A stretch of 50,967 nucleotides of DNA from Hymenobacter coccineus (GCF_001816125.1 NZ_MDZA01000122.1:1-50967), one strand, 5' to 3'; shown: positions 33,262 through 41,504, numbered from the stretch's first letter. The notes: generated by a model from the letters alone, not told the origin. A program made the numbers and translations.

Positions 33262-33990
33262 GTGATTTGGCACTGCCTTCAACACCTGCCCGACGAGGGC
33301 CCCGGGCACGCCTCCGATTGGCTGGCGGCGCACGGCCACACGCTGACGTACACGCGGCTGTTCGAGCCTGAGCCAGTGTTTCCGGCGCTGGCCGATTTTG
33401 ACGGGTTGTTGATTCTGGGCGGGGCCATGAGCGTGCACGACGAAGCCCGGTTTCCGTGGCTGCGCGACGAGAAGGTGTTTATCCAGCAGGTGTTGCGGGC
33501 GGGGAAAATTACGCTGGCCATCTGCCTGGGGGCCCAATTAGTGGCGCAAGCCTTGGGGGCCGAAGTGCGACCGAATGCCGAGCCGGAAATCGGGTTCTGG
33601 ACGGTGCGCTTCTCGGCCAAAGCCCTGGAGCACCCATTGCTGCGCGGCTGGCCCGAGAAAGCCGCCGTGCTGCACTGGCACCTCGATGCCTTCACGGTGC
33701 CGCCGGGGGCCCTGCGGGTGGGCATGTCGGCGGGGTGCGCCACGCAGGGCTTCGTATGGGGCGACGGCATTGTGGGCCTACAATTTCACCCCGAAATGAC
33801 TGTGCCAATGGTCGAACAATTAATGGCCTTTGAAGGCCACGAAACCGCCGAAGAGCAAGAATTTGTGCAAACCGCCGAGCAGATTCGCGCCAAGCTAAAA
33901 TCGGTGTGGAAGGGCCGCAAACTAATCGAGCAATTGCTAGCCAACATGGTGGCTTTACACGAAGAAGAAACTAATTATTTAATTAATTAA
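33262..33990 (+). CDS. class I glutamine amidotransferase (GATase1-like)
   Basis: 242 aa from the GTG at 33262. Nucleophile cysteine C88 in TLAICLGAQLVAQALG and VGLQFHPEMTVP supply the Cys-His-Glu triad of class I amidotransferases; HCLQHLPDEGPGHASDWL and LLILGGAMSVHDE match the stand-alone GMP-synthase-like amidotransferase family. There is no synthetase domain, so the nitrogen acceptor is unknown. The start codon and first two codons (GTG ATT TGG) lie inside the right arm of the upstream repeat. Confidence 0.85.
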   Translation: MIWHCLQHLPDEGPGHASDWLAAHGHTLTYTRLFEPEPVFPALADFDGLLILGGAMSVHDEARFPWLRDEKVFIQQVLRAGKITLAICLGAQLVAQALGAEVRPNAEPEIGFWTVRFSAKALEHPLLRGWPEKAAVLHWHLDAFTVPPGALRVGMSAGCATQGFVWGDGIVGLQFHPEMTVPMVEQLMAFEGHETAEEQEFVQTAEQIRAKLKSVWKGRKLIEQLLANMVALHEEETNYLIN

Positions 33991-34009
33991 ATACCGTTTT
34001 AACTCGCCC

Positions 34010-34045
34010 AAAAAAGCCGCTTCGAAATATCGCAGCGGCTTTTTT
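34010..34045. terminator. bidirectional intrinsic terminator
   Basis: A6-GCCGCT (34010-34021) pairs with AGCGGC-T6 (34034-34045) around a 12-base loop. It lies between the convergent amidotransferase and SDR genes and has a U-run in both directions. Confidence 0.9.
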
Positions 34046-34072
34046 AGGGCTAATAATCAGGGTCCCGGGGCC

Positions 34073-34810
34073 CTACAAATGGTCGAGCCGGCCGCCGTCG
34101 ACCAGCAGCTCGGAGCCTTGCACGAATTTGGCATCGTCGGAGGCTAGAAAGGCGATGGCAGCGGCTACGTTTTCGGGTTTGCCTACGTCGCTGGGGTTGA
34201 TTTTTTCGACGCCGCTTTTCACGTTCGGGTTGTTCCAGAGCATGGGCGTATCGATGGCGCCGGGCAGCACGGCGTTGATGCGCAGGCCCTTGGGGGCCCC
34301 TTCAATGGCCGACGAGCGGGTGAGCGAGAGTACGGCCGCCTTGGCCGCCGCGTAGGGCGCCACCAGCGCCTCGGTGGCAATGGCGTGGACGCTCGACACG
34401 TTCACGACCGCGCCGCCGGGCTTCATGTGCAAAAACGCTTGCTTGGTGAAGTAAAACGCACCCAGCAAGTCCACGCTCAGCACCCGCAGCCAGTCCTCAC
34501 CGGTCAGCTCTTCGAGGGCTTTGAATTGCATCAGGCCGGCGTTGTTCACCACCACGTCGAGGCGGCCGAACTTGGCCAGCGTAGCCTGCACGGTGGCCAC
34601 TACCTGGGCCTCGTCGGCCACGTTGCAGAGGCTGGCCAGCACGTCGGGGGCCCCGGCGGCGTGCACCTCGGGCGTGGCGGCGTCGAGGTTGGCCTGGTTG
34701 AGGTCGGCCAGCACGATGCGGGCCCCTTCGGAGGCCAGGCGCTGGGCGGTAGCCAAGCCGATACCACCGGCTCCACCGGTGATAATCACTACTTTGTCTT
34801 GGAAGCGCAT
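34073..34810 (-). CDS. short-chain dehydrogenase/reductase
   Basis: 245 aa. Classical SDR: cofactor loop TGGAGGIG (11-18), NNAG at 89-92, and catalytic S140, Y153 and K157 (VSSVHAIATEALVAPYAAAK), then LPGAIDTPM. Acidic D36 after the second strand (LADLN) suggests NAD(H). It lies 15 bases downstream of the GH1 gene on the same strand, so it may oxidise a sugar released by that glycosidase (glucose-dehydrogenase-like). The substrate is not determined. Confidence 0.9.
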   Translation of the reverse strand: MRFQDKVVIITGGAGGIGLATAQRLASEGARIVLADLNQANLDAATPEVHAAGAPDVLASLCNVADEAQVVATVQATLAKFGRLDVVVNNAGLMQFKALEELTGEDWLRVLSVDLLGAFYFTKQAFLHMKPGGAVVNVSSVHAIATEALVAPYAAAKAAVLSLTRSSAIEGAPKGLRINAVLPGAIDTPMLWNNPNVKSGVEKINPSDVGKPENVAAAIAFLASDDAKFVQGSELLVDGGRLDHL

Positions 34811-34825
34811 GGGATGGCGGAGAAA

Positions 34826-36148
34826 TTAATGGGCGCCTTGCAACGGGGTATCGGCGGCGGCGATGGCCGGGTCTTGCGCGGCGGCTTGGGCATCGGCTTG
34901 CTTTTGCCGGGCCCAGGCCTGGTTGCTTTGGTTGGGCATCACGATGGGCAGCTGCAGGGCCAGGCTTTGGGCGGGCAGCACCCGCTTCCACTGGCTGATG
35001 AGCTGCTTGTAGGCCTCCCCCACAGGCCGGATGTTGCGCTGCAAGTCGTAGAGACCCAGCGGGTTCACGGTGCCGTTGTTTTCCCGCAGGGCCGTGTCCC
35101 AATCTACCTGGTCGACGAGCGAATACCACGTGAAGCCGAGCACCGGCACGCCGTCGTTGCGCACGCGCAGCACGTTGGCCCACTCCTTCCAGAGCCAGTT
35201 CACGGCCTCGTCGCCCTTGGGGCCCTGCCAGAGGTTGGTTTCGGTGTGCATCACGGGCAGGCGGTAGCGGTCGTAATACTGGGTGGTAATGGTGTGGTAG
35301 CCAAATATTTCGCCCGACGCCGTGGTGCTGCCGTCGGCGCGCACGCGGTGCTCGTTGGTCTGGTAATAATCGTTGCCCATGATGCACTGGTGCCGGCGGT
35401 TATTCTTCAAAAAGAAGTGGTACTCGTCGCGCGTCATGCCGTTGTCGAGCAGGTACTCGTACATGTCGGAGTCCACGCGGCGGCCGTAGTTCAGGTCCAG
35501 CGACAAGAAACGCTTGGCATTCAGCAACTCGGCGGGCTTGATGGCAGCGGGGTTTTCGGCGTGGAAGTACTCGCTTGATTCGCTCTGAATGAACAGCGCA
35601 TCGGGCCGCACCGCCGAGATGGCGTGCATGGCCAGCACATTGGCTTTCACGATGTACTTGAGGGCCGTGACGAAGGCTTTGTCGCTGGCCAGCTGCTCGT
35701 TCCACCAGCCATAAAGGGCCGAAAACTCGGCGCAAACGTACATTTCGTTCACCGGCGTGTAGAGCTGCACCCACGGGAAGCGCTGCGCAAACGCCCGTGC
35801 GTAATCGGCAAATAGCTTGGGGAAATCGGGGTTTTGGAAGTTGCCCAGCCAGTCGGGCAGCCCGAAGTGGCACAGGTCCACGATGGGCACGATGTTGCGC
35901 CGGCGCAGGTCCTGAAACGCGAGGTCGGCAAACGACCAATCGTACTTGCCGGGGCCCTGCCAGGTGGTGTGCAGTGGGGGCCCGTAGCGCAAAAACTCGA
36001 TGCCCAACTCCTGCACCAAGTCAAAATCCTTCTGCCAGTGCTGGTAGTGGCCGCATTTTTCCAACTCGTCGACACGCACTTTGCCGTTCTGGATGGTGGG
36101 GTTACTATTTTCGATGCCGGTGGCAAAGAGGAATTGAGGAGCAGCCAT
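34826..36148 (-). CDS. family 1 glycoside hydrolase-like protein
   Basis: 440 aa. It is a TIM barrel with the GH1 acid/base motif TPVNEMY (E135; usual form NEP) and a nucleophile in MHTETNL (E303). FLRYGPPLHTTWQGPGKYDW, VDLCHFGLPDWLGNF and GFTWYSLVDQVDWD are also typical. No signal peptide is seen, so it appears cytoplasmic. The C-terminal 60 residues are Gln/Ala-rich and outside the fold. It is likely a beta-glycosidase, perhaps one that acts on short oligosaccharides; paired with the SDR in one operon. Confidence 0.85.
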   Translation of the reverse strand: MAAPQFLFATGIENSNPTIQNGKVRVDELEKCGHYQHWQKDFDLVQELGIEFLRYGPPLHTTWQGPGKYDWSFADLAFQDLRRRNIVPIVDLCHFGLPDWLGNFQNPDFPKLFADYARAFAQRFPWVQLYTPVNEMYVCAEFSALYGWWNEQLASDKAFVTALKYIVKANVLAMHAISAVRPDALFIQSESSEYFHAENPAAIKPAELLNAKRFLSLDLNYGRRVDSDMYEYLLDNGMTRDEYHFFLKNNRRHQCIMGNDYYQTNEHRVRADGSTTASGEIFGYHTITTQYYDRYRLPVMHTETNLWQGPKGDEAVNWLWKEWANVLRVRNDGVPVLGFTWYSLVDQVDWDTALRENNGTVNPLGLYDLQRNIRPVGEAYKQLISQWKRVLPAQSLALQLPIVMPNQSNQAWARQKQADAQAAAQDPAIAAADTPLQGAH

Positions 36149-36260
36149 TTCAGCGGGTTAGGGTGGAAACCGAACGTTTAATAACGGTGGAATAAACCCC
36201 GGGGTTATGCTAAAAACAGCAATTCGTCCTCACAAACCCTTCATTTTCAAGCATGCATTG

Positions 36261-36371
36261 CCGTAGAAACGCGGCACTTCGCGTCTTTATCGCGGCCCAG
36301 TTGCCGCTGCCCAATTATTGTTCAGCGACGACCGTTCAACGGCTGAGACGCGAAGTGTCGCGTCTCTACGG
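36261..36371. repeat. inverted repeat, family D (GTAGAGACGCGACACTTCGC)
   Basis: Arms of about 31 bases at 36261-36291 (CCGTAGAAACGCGGCACTTC, then GCGTC) and 36341-36371 are near-complements differing at a few sites. They fill most of the gap between GH1 and dgt. Nothing else is visible in this 232-base gap. Confidence 0.7.
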
Positions 36372-36380
36372 CCCGGGGCC

Positions 36381-37757
36381 CTAAAACCCCTTCGGCAGCT
36401 CGATGCCCTTGATGGTTTTGTAGAGGCTCAGCGCGTTTTGGTCGGTCATGCCGGCCACGTAGTCGGTGAGGAGCAGGATTTTCTCGTAGGCGGAGGCCCC
36501 GGCCTGGTGCCCCACGGCGCGGAACTGGTCGGGCACAAGGTCGAGCAATTTGCGGGCGCGGTGGCCGGCGGCAGCGTCGAAGGTGGCGGCCAAAAATGCA
36601 TCCAGCAAGCCCCCAAGCACCTCAAAGCCGGCAGCTTCAATTTCGAGCACCGGGCGGCTGCGGTAGAGGCGCGCGACGCTGAGGCGCTGCACCTGCTGCA
36701 AATCGGGCCAGCAGCCCAGCTCCTTGATTAGCGGCTGGTCGTAGTCGCCGCGCAAAATGGCCGGCGCGTGGCGGGCAAAAATCGTGGCCACTTCCCCCAC
36801 CAGCTTGCCGATGAGGCGGGCGCGGACGTAGCCCAGCTCCTCGCGCCAGTCGTGCCACTGCACGCTGCCCACGCGCCCGGCCGGGTCGCCGAGCATGGCT
36901 TTGAGCAGCGGCAGGCCGGTTTCCGGGGCAATGAGGCCCAGCTTGAGGCCGTCCTCGAAGTCGATGATGCGGTAGCAGAGGTCGTCGGCGGCTTCCACCA
37001 GAAACGCCAGCGGGTGGCGGTGGTAGAAGCCGGCGGCCGCGTCTTTGGGCAGCAAGCCCAGCTCGGCGGCCACGTGGCGAAACCGGGCGTTTTCGGCCTG
37101 GAAGTGGCCGTACTTCTTCTCCGACGCGCCGCCGAGTAGGGCCCCGGCTACCACCACGCTCGGCTTGGGGTACTTCGTGAAGGCCCCCAGCGTGGCGTAG
37201 GTGAGGCCCAGGCCGGCGGTGCCGGTGCTGTGCGCCGCGTAGGTGTGGGTGAGGATGCGGAAGCCCGCCGCGTTGCCCTCAAAGTTCTGCAAATCATCCA
37301 CTTCGGCCGCCGACAACCCCGCCAGGTACGGGGCCGCCGCGGCGCTGGCGAAGTAGCTGCTGATGGCGTCTTCGCCGGAGTGGCCGAAGGGCGGGTTGCC
37401 AATGTCGTGGGCCAGGCAGGCGGCGGCCACAATGTCGCCGCAGTCCTGGTCGAGGTTGGGCAGCTGCGCGGCCAGGGCCCCGTCGGCCTCCAGCAGGTGG
37501 CGGGCGGCGAGGCGGCCCAGCGAGCGGCCCACCACGGCCGTTTCGAGCGAGTGCGTGAGGCGGGTGTGCACGAAGTCGGTTTCGGGCAGCGGCATCACCT
37601 GGGTTTTGCGCTGCAAGCGCCGGAACGCCGACGAGAACACCACCCGGTCGTAGTCCTGCACGAAGGCCCCGCGCACGGGCGCCGCACTGGTGAGCGGCAG
37701 TTGTTGATCGGGGAAGCGGCGCTGCGAGAGCAGGCGCGGCCAAGTCATTTCAGGCAT
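36381..37757 (-). CDS. dgt: deoxyguanosinetriphosphate triphosphohydrolase
   Basis: 458 aa. HD-domain dNTPase: VFSSAFRRLQRKTQVMPLPE, HTRLTHSLETAVVGRSLG, CLAHDIGNPPFGHSGEDA (H and D metal ligands) and NFEGNAAGFRILTH. It hydrolyses dGTP to deoxyguanosine and triphosphate. Some dGTPases restrict phage by depleting dNTPs, but this is a normal-looking high-GC chromosomal gene. It diverges from the AT-rich ATPase-TOPRIM gene at 37883. Confidence 0.94.
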   Translation of the reverse strand: MPEMTWPRLLSQRRFPDQQLPLTSAAPVRGAFVQDYDRVVFSSAFRRLQRKTQVMPLPETDFVHTRLTHSLETAVVGRSLGRLAARHLLEADGALAAQLPNLDQDCGDIVAAACLAHDIGNPPFGHSGEDAISSYFASAAAAPYLAGLSAAEVDDLQNFEGNAAGFRILTHTYAAHSTGTAGLGLTYATLGAFTKYPKPSVVVAGALLGGASEKKYGHFQAENARFRHVAAELGLLPKDAAAGFYHRHPLAFLVEAADDLCYRIIDFEDGLKLGLIAPETGLPLLKAMLGDPAGRVGSVQWHDWREELGYVRARLIGKLVGEVATIFARHAPAILRGDYDQPLIKELGCWPDLQQVQRLSVARLYRSRPVLEIEAAGFEVLGGLLDAFLAATFDAAAGHRARKLLDLVPDQFRAVGHQAGASAYEKILLLTDYVAGMTDQNALSLYKTIKGIELPKGF

Positions 37758-37790
37758 GGCCGCGAAGGTAGGGGCAGCGATTTACACGTC

Positions 37791-37826
37791 ATTGTCTATA
37801 TTTTTGACATAAATAATATAGACAAT
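37791..37826 (+). promoter_or_regulatory. perfect 12+12 palindrome, candidate operator
   Basis: ATTGTCTATATT (37791-37802) and AATATAGACAAT (37815-37826) are exact complements separated by 12 bases. The -33 element lies in the spacer and the right half-site lies between the -33 and -7 boxes, so a bound dimer would block transcription of the gene at 37883. Confidence 0.7.
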
Positions 37827-37833
37827 ATAGATG
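37803..37833 (+). promoter_or_regulatory. candidate promoter TTTG-N19-TATAGATG
   Basis: TTTG at 37803-37806 and TATAGATG at 37826-37833 are separated by exactly 19 bases, the Bacteroidota spacing; the -7 box matches TAnnTTTG at 6 of 8 positions. The start codon is 49 bases further on. Confidence 0.6.
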
Positions 37834-37882
37834 TTCAAATTAAGCGTAGCTTTACGAGGACACTAAATCATTCAACAGTATA

Positions 37883-39505
37883 ATGCCTGAATCCAAATAC
37901 AGTTTCCTAATACCAACTTCCAATAACGGCCAAATAAATATACCACTAACGGAAGGGAAAGCATTATTTGTGCTCGGTGCAAATGGCGTTGGCAAGTCTA
38001 CCTTAATGCACAATCTTTTCCAACGAAATTACAGTCACGCAAAAAGAATTCAGGCCCATAGGCAGACTTGGTTCAGCAGTAATTCCATGGACATGACATC
38101 TTCTACGAAAGTACAAACAGAGCAGTATATGAAACAGAGTGACAATCAAATCCAATCTCGTTGGAAGGACGACTATTCAGGCCAAAGATCAAGCATATCA
38201 ATATTTGATCTGATTAATTCAGAAAATATTAGAGCAAGGAGCATAGCAAACGCAGTTGACGAAAAAAATATTGATTTAGCTAAATCATTTTCTAATATTC
38301 AAGCCCCTATACAATCAATAAACGAATTATTAGCAATTGCAAATATTCCAATCAAAATAATTCTTGGTAAAGATGATAAGTTATTTGCATCTAAAAACGA
38401 TAGTCCTTTTTACAGCATTGCTGAACTATCTGACGGGGAAAGAAATGCACTTTTAATATGCACTGATGTCCTAACTACTGAACCTAATCAATTAATAATC
38501 CTTGATGAACCTGAAAAGCACTTACATCGGTCAATAATATCGCCCTTATTATCTTCATTATTTCAAAAAAGAAAAGACTGTGTCTTTGTTATATCAACAC
38601 ACGACGTTTTCTTACCCATTGATCATTCCGAATCGAGTATATTACTTTTAAGAAACTGCCAATGGAATGGATCAAATATAATAAGTTGGGATGCAGACTT
38701 AATACTGGAAGCGGATCAAATACCAAATCACGTAAAACGCGACATACTTGGTGCAAAACGCAACATATTATTTGTTGAAGGGGAAAATGAAAGTTTAGAT
38801 AGGCAAATCTATCAGCTTATTTTTCCAGATTTAACAATTATTCCCCAAGGAAATTGCAGCCAAGTGGAAAAAGCAGTTGAAGGAATAAGAGAAACTGAAA
38901 ATTTGCATTGGATTAATGCTTACGGATTAATCGACGCTGATGACCGCACATCAGTACAAATAAATAATTTATCAGACAAGGGCATTATCGCACTAAATTG
39001 TTACTCTGTAGAATCTCTTTATTACAATTTAGAAGTCGTTAAAAAGATTGCTAAAAGATATGCAGAAATAAATGGAGCAGACGAAAACCAACTTTATACA
39101 AATGCTATTTCAGGAATAATAAGAAATATTCTACCGCATAAAGAAAGATTGTGTTCTAGACTTTGTGAGAAGTGGATTAGAAACAACATTATGACAGCTC
39201 TTCCAAAACATAAAGACATAGCAAAACGCAACAAGTTTAAATATGAGTGTGATTTAGGAGATATTATACAGAAGGAAGAAGCATTATTTGATAGACTAAT
39301 ACAAGAGGACAGACTAAACGATTTGATTTGTAGATATCCCATAAGAGAAACTCCAGTCCTCACCGGTATTGCAACAGGACTTGGTTTGACTAGAGAAAAT
39401 TATGAAAGTTCAGTCAGAAAACTAATAATAGATAATGCAGACACAAAGGAGTACTACAGGATTCTTCTAAAACCTTTAGCAGATTTGATCAATAAGGATA
39501 AATGA
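37883..39505 (+). CDS. ATPase-DUF4435 (TOPRIM) fusion, PARIS-like candidate defence protein
   Basis: 540 aa. The N-terminal half is an ABC/AAA_15-type ATPase: Walker A LGANGVGKST (31-40), signature AELSDGER (180-187), Walker B LIILDEPE (204-211) and H-loop STHD (238-241). The C-terminal half is DUF4435-like TOPRIM: NILFVEGENESLDRQIY with E299, then GLIDADDRTS with D351, D353 and D354. PARIS systems pair just these two activities (AriA and AriB) and one-gene versions are known, so this is a merged PARIS-like protein by inference. It is very AT-rich with no GGGCCC, unlike its neighbours, and has its own promoter with a palindromic operator. Confidence 0.85.
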   Translation: MPESKYSFLIPTSNNGQINIPLTEGKALFVLGANGVGKSTLMHNLFQRNYSHAKRIQAHRQTWFSSNSMDMTSSTKVQTEQYMKQSDNQIQSRWKDDYSGQRSSISIFDLINSENIRARSIANAVDEKNIDLAKSFSNIQAPIQSINELLAIANIPIKIILGKDDKLFASKNDSPFYSIAELSDGERNALLICTDVLTTEPNQLIILDEPEKHLHRSIISPLLSSLFQKRKDCVFVISTHDVFLPIDHSESSILLLRNCQWNGSNIISWDADLILEADQIPNHVKRDILGAKRNILFVEGENESLDRQIYQLIFPDLTIIPQGNCSQVEKAVEGIRETENLHWINAYGLIDADDRTSVQINNLSDKGIIALNCYSVESLYYNLEVVKKIAKRYAEINGADENQLYTNAISGIIRNILPHKERLCSRLCEKWIRNNIMTALPKHKDIAKRNKFKYECDLGDIIQKEEALFDRLIQEDRLNDLICRYPIRETPVLTGIATGLGLTRENYESSVRKLIIDNADTKEYYRILLKPLADLINKDK

Positions 39506-39562
39506 AACCATATTTTTATGTCACATTTTATCTCCTAAATCTTTCTGTATATCATACTCCCC

Positions 39563-40231
39563 CTACTCCGCCTGGGCCCGCCCCAGCACCCTCACGGTCC
39601 CGTAACCTAGCAGCAAAAACGCGCCGAAAACCATGGTTACGCCCCAGGTGCGGGGGTAGGCGAAGGGGTGCAGCAGGCGGTTGAGGATGTCGTAGAAAAG
39701 GGTGAGCGGGTTGGTGAGGATGTCCCAGGAATTGTAGCGCAGGTAGCGGCCCAGGTAAATGCCGAAGCTGCTGAGCAGCAGCGCCACCGTGGCGAAGGCC
39801 CAGCCGGCCAGGGGCCCCAGGCGCAGGCGCACCAGGGTTTGCATGTCGGCCAGCGAGGCGTAGGCCAGCATCAGGCCGTTCCAGGCGCAGGAGAGGATGA
39901 GGGCCAGGTCGAACCAGAGCGGGGCGTCGGGGCGCTCGTCGAGGTGGAAGAGGTCGGTGACGAGGTAGGGCGCGTTGGGGAAAAACAGCAGCCACACCGC
40001 CCCCACCGGCAGCAGCAGCCGCGCCCGCAGGGGCCCCCGGGCCAGTCCGAGCAGCGTGCTCAGCGCGTACGGGATGAGGGCCAGGAAGAGGTTCCAGGCC
40101 AGGAACAGGAACCGGATTTGGTGCGTGACGACGACCCGGCCGGCAATCAGGAACAGGCTCAGGCCCACCGAAGCGGCCAGCACAAACAACAGCGTGACCC
40201 GCGTGCGGGTGAAGGGCAAGGTGGGCTCCAT
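39563..40231 (-). CDS. DUF1361 membrane protein
   Basis: 222 aa from the ATG at 40231. About six membrane segments with the DUF1361 hallmarks FLFLAWNLFLALIPYALS and LLFFPNAPYLVTDLFHL, then YNSWDILTNP. Function unknown; members are integral inner-membrane proteins. A -7 box (TACTTTCG, 40244-40237) is only 5 bases before this ATG, which supports it over an upstream in-frame start and points to a leaderless message. Confidence 0.9.
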   Translation of the reverse strand: MEPTLPFTRTRVTLLFVLAASVGLSLFLIAGRVVVTHQIRFLFLAWNLFLALIPYALSTLLGLARGPLRARLLLPVGAVWLLFFPNAPYLVTDLFHLDERPDAPLWFDLALILSCAWNGLMLAYASLADMQTLVRLRLGPLAGWAFATVALLLSSFGIYLGRYLRYNSWDILTNPLTLFYDILNRLLHPFAYPRTWGVTMVFGAFLLLGYGTVRVLGRAQAE

Positions 40232-40236
40232 GCCGG

Positions 40237-40244
40237 CGAAAGTA
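40237..40244 (-). promoter_or_regulatory. candidate -7 box TACTTTCG, near-leaderless
   Basis: TACTTTCG on the minus strand ends 5 bases before the DUF1361 ATG at 40231. Confidence 0.5.
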
Positions 40245-40356
40245 CGGCCCGGGGGCCCCAGGCGTACCGGGCCGTTGTACTCGTCCAGCGTCTGTGCCAC
40301 TGCCGCATCTCTGCCGCTGAGTAGCTACCGTAGTTTTCAGGCAAATGGGCGGCCGT

Positions 40357-40420
40357 TGTAGAACGGAGTGGAACTCCGTTTCCGGGCGAACGTCAAAACG
40401 GAGTACCACTCCGTTCTACA
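40357..40420. repeat. inverted repeat, family E (copy 1)
   Basis: TGTAGAACGGAGTGGAACTC and CGTTT (40357-40381) are complementary to AAACGGAGTACCACTCCGTT and CTACA (40396-40420). The right arm continues GCGCCGGG. A second copy is at 46946-47008. The rest of this 350-base gap before the CDF gene shows no gene. Confidence 0.75.
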
Positions 40421-40583
40421 GCGCCGGGTACGCCGACTTGGAAACTGCTTTAGCTGCTGCCGCAGCAGAGATGCCTCGGCTGCGCGAACACCAGATGAGC
40501 ATGACCGTTCACGGGGTTTCCTTACCCCGCACCCAACCCCCGCGGCCGGGGCGCGTACCAGTCGTTCATCCAAACTTCATTTT

Positions 40584-41504
40584 ATGGCGGGTAGCTCTTC
40601 CTCCAAAACCGTGGTGTACGGGGCCATTGGGGCCAACGTGGCCATTGCCGTAGCCAAGTTCGCGGCGGCGTTTTTTACCGGCAGCGCGGCCATGCTTTCC
40701 GAGGGCATCCACTCGCTAGTGGACAGCGGCAACGGGATGCTGATACTCCTGGGCCTGGCCCGCAGCGCCCGGCCGGCCGACGACGAGCACCCGTTTGGGC
40801 ACGGCAAGGAGCTGTATTTCTGGACGATGATCGTGGCCGTGCTCATCTTCGCGGTGGGCGGCGGCATCTCGCTCTACGAGGGCTGGATTCACATCCAAAA
40901 GCCCGCGCCCCTCTCCGACCCTACCTGGAACTACTGGGTGCTGGGCCTGGCCGTGTTGTTTGAGGGCACGGCCTTCGCGCTGGCTTACCGCGAGTTCAAC
41001 AAAACGCGCGGCGACGCCGGCTTCTGGCAGGCCCTGCGCGCCAGCCGCGACCCGGCCGTGTACGCCATTTTGCTCGAAGACCTGGCCGCGCTCGTGGGCC
41101 TGTTAATTGCGCTGGCGGGCGTGTTTTTCGGTCACTTGCTGAATAACCCCTACCTCGACGGCAGCGCGTCGCTGGCCATCGGGGTGCTGCTGATTGGCAT
41201 GGCCGTGTTCATGCTAGCGGAAACCCGCGGCCTGCTGGTGGGCGAGGGCGTGAACGCGGCCACCCTGACCAGCCTGCGCGCCCTGGCCACCGCCGAGCCC
41301 GCCGTGGCGCGCCTGCACCCGCCCCTTTCTATGTACCTAGGGCCCCAGGAAGCCATTTTGGCGCTCGACGTGCGCTTCCGGCCCGAGCTGTCAGCAGCCG
41401 AGACGGTGGCGGCCACCGCCCGGCTGGAGCACGCCATCCGGGCCAAGCACCCCGAGTTCACGCGCATTTTTGTGGAGGCCACGGCGGCGGCGGCGAAGGG
41501 TTAA
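40584..41504 (+). CDS. cation diffusion facilitator transporter
   Basis: 306 aa from the ATG at 40584. Six membrane segments with the CDF metal-site pattern: SEGIHSLVDSGNG in helix II (H and D), EHPFGHGKELYFW, and a second site in helix V (AILLEDLAALVGLLIAL, ED rather than the usual HxxxD). A cytoplasmic C-terminal domain follows (LALDVRFRPELSAAE). It exports a divalent metal, often Zn or Mn/Fe, in exchange for protons. The longer upstream frame comes from repeat DNA and is not part of the gene. Confidence 0.92.
   Translation: MAGSSSSKTVVYGAIGANVAIAVAKFAAAFFTGSAAMLSEGIHSLVDSGNGMLILLGLARSARPADDEHPFGHGKELYFWTMIVAVLIFAVGGGISLYEGWIHIQKPAPLSDPTWNYWVLGLAVLFEGTAFALAYREFNKTRGDAGFWQALRASRDPAVYAILLEDLAALVGLLIALAGVFFGHLLNNPYLDGSASLAIGVLLIGMAVFMLAETRGLLVGEGVNAATLTSLRALATAEPAVARLHPPLSMYLGPQEAILALDVRFRPELSAAETVAATARLEHAIRAKHPEFTRIFVEATAAAAKG

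Larger units (their letters stand above)
32688..33266. repeat. inverted-repeat cassette enclosing the GxxExxY gene, family C-like (copy 2)
   Basis: A 51-base arm at 32688-32738 is the near-complement of 33216-33266. Each arm is a run of CGGATT words (32692, 32701, 32711, 32720; mirrored AATCC at 33229, 33238, 33248, 33257) at 9-10 bp spacing, ending in GGATTTTGGGGACGATTT. The left arm starts 3 bases after the guaA stop; the right arm covers the GTG start of the next amidotransferase gene. The enclosed sequence is AT-richer than its surroundings. No transposase is present. Confidence 0.85.

Noticed and set aside
32688..33266. insertion sequence
   Set aside because: There are inverted repeats but no transposase and no visible target-site duplication; described instead as a repeat cassette.
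36381..37757. dgt as part of a defence operon with the ATPase-DUF4435 gene
   Set aside because: It is divergent, of host composition and a normal housekeeping gene; adjacency alone is not evidence.
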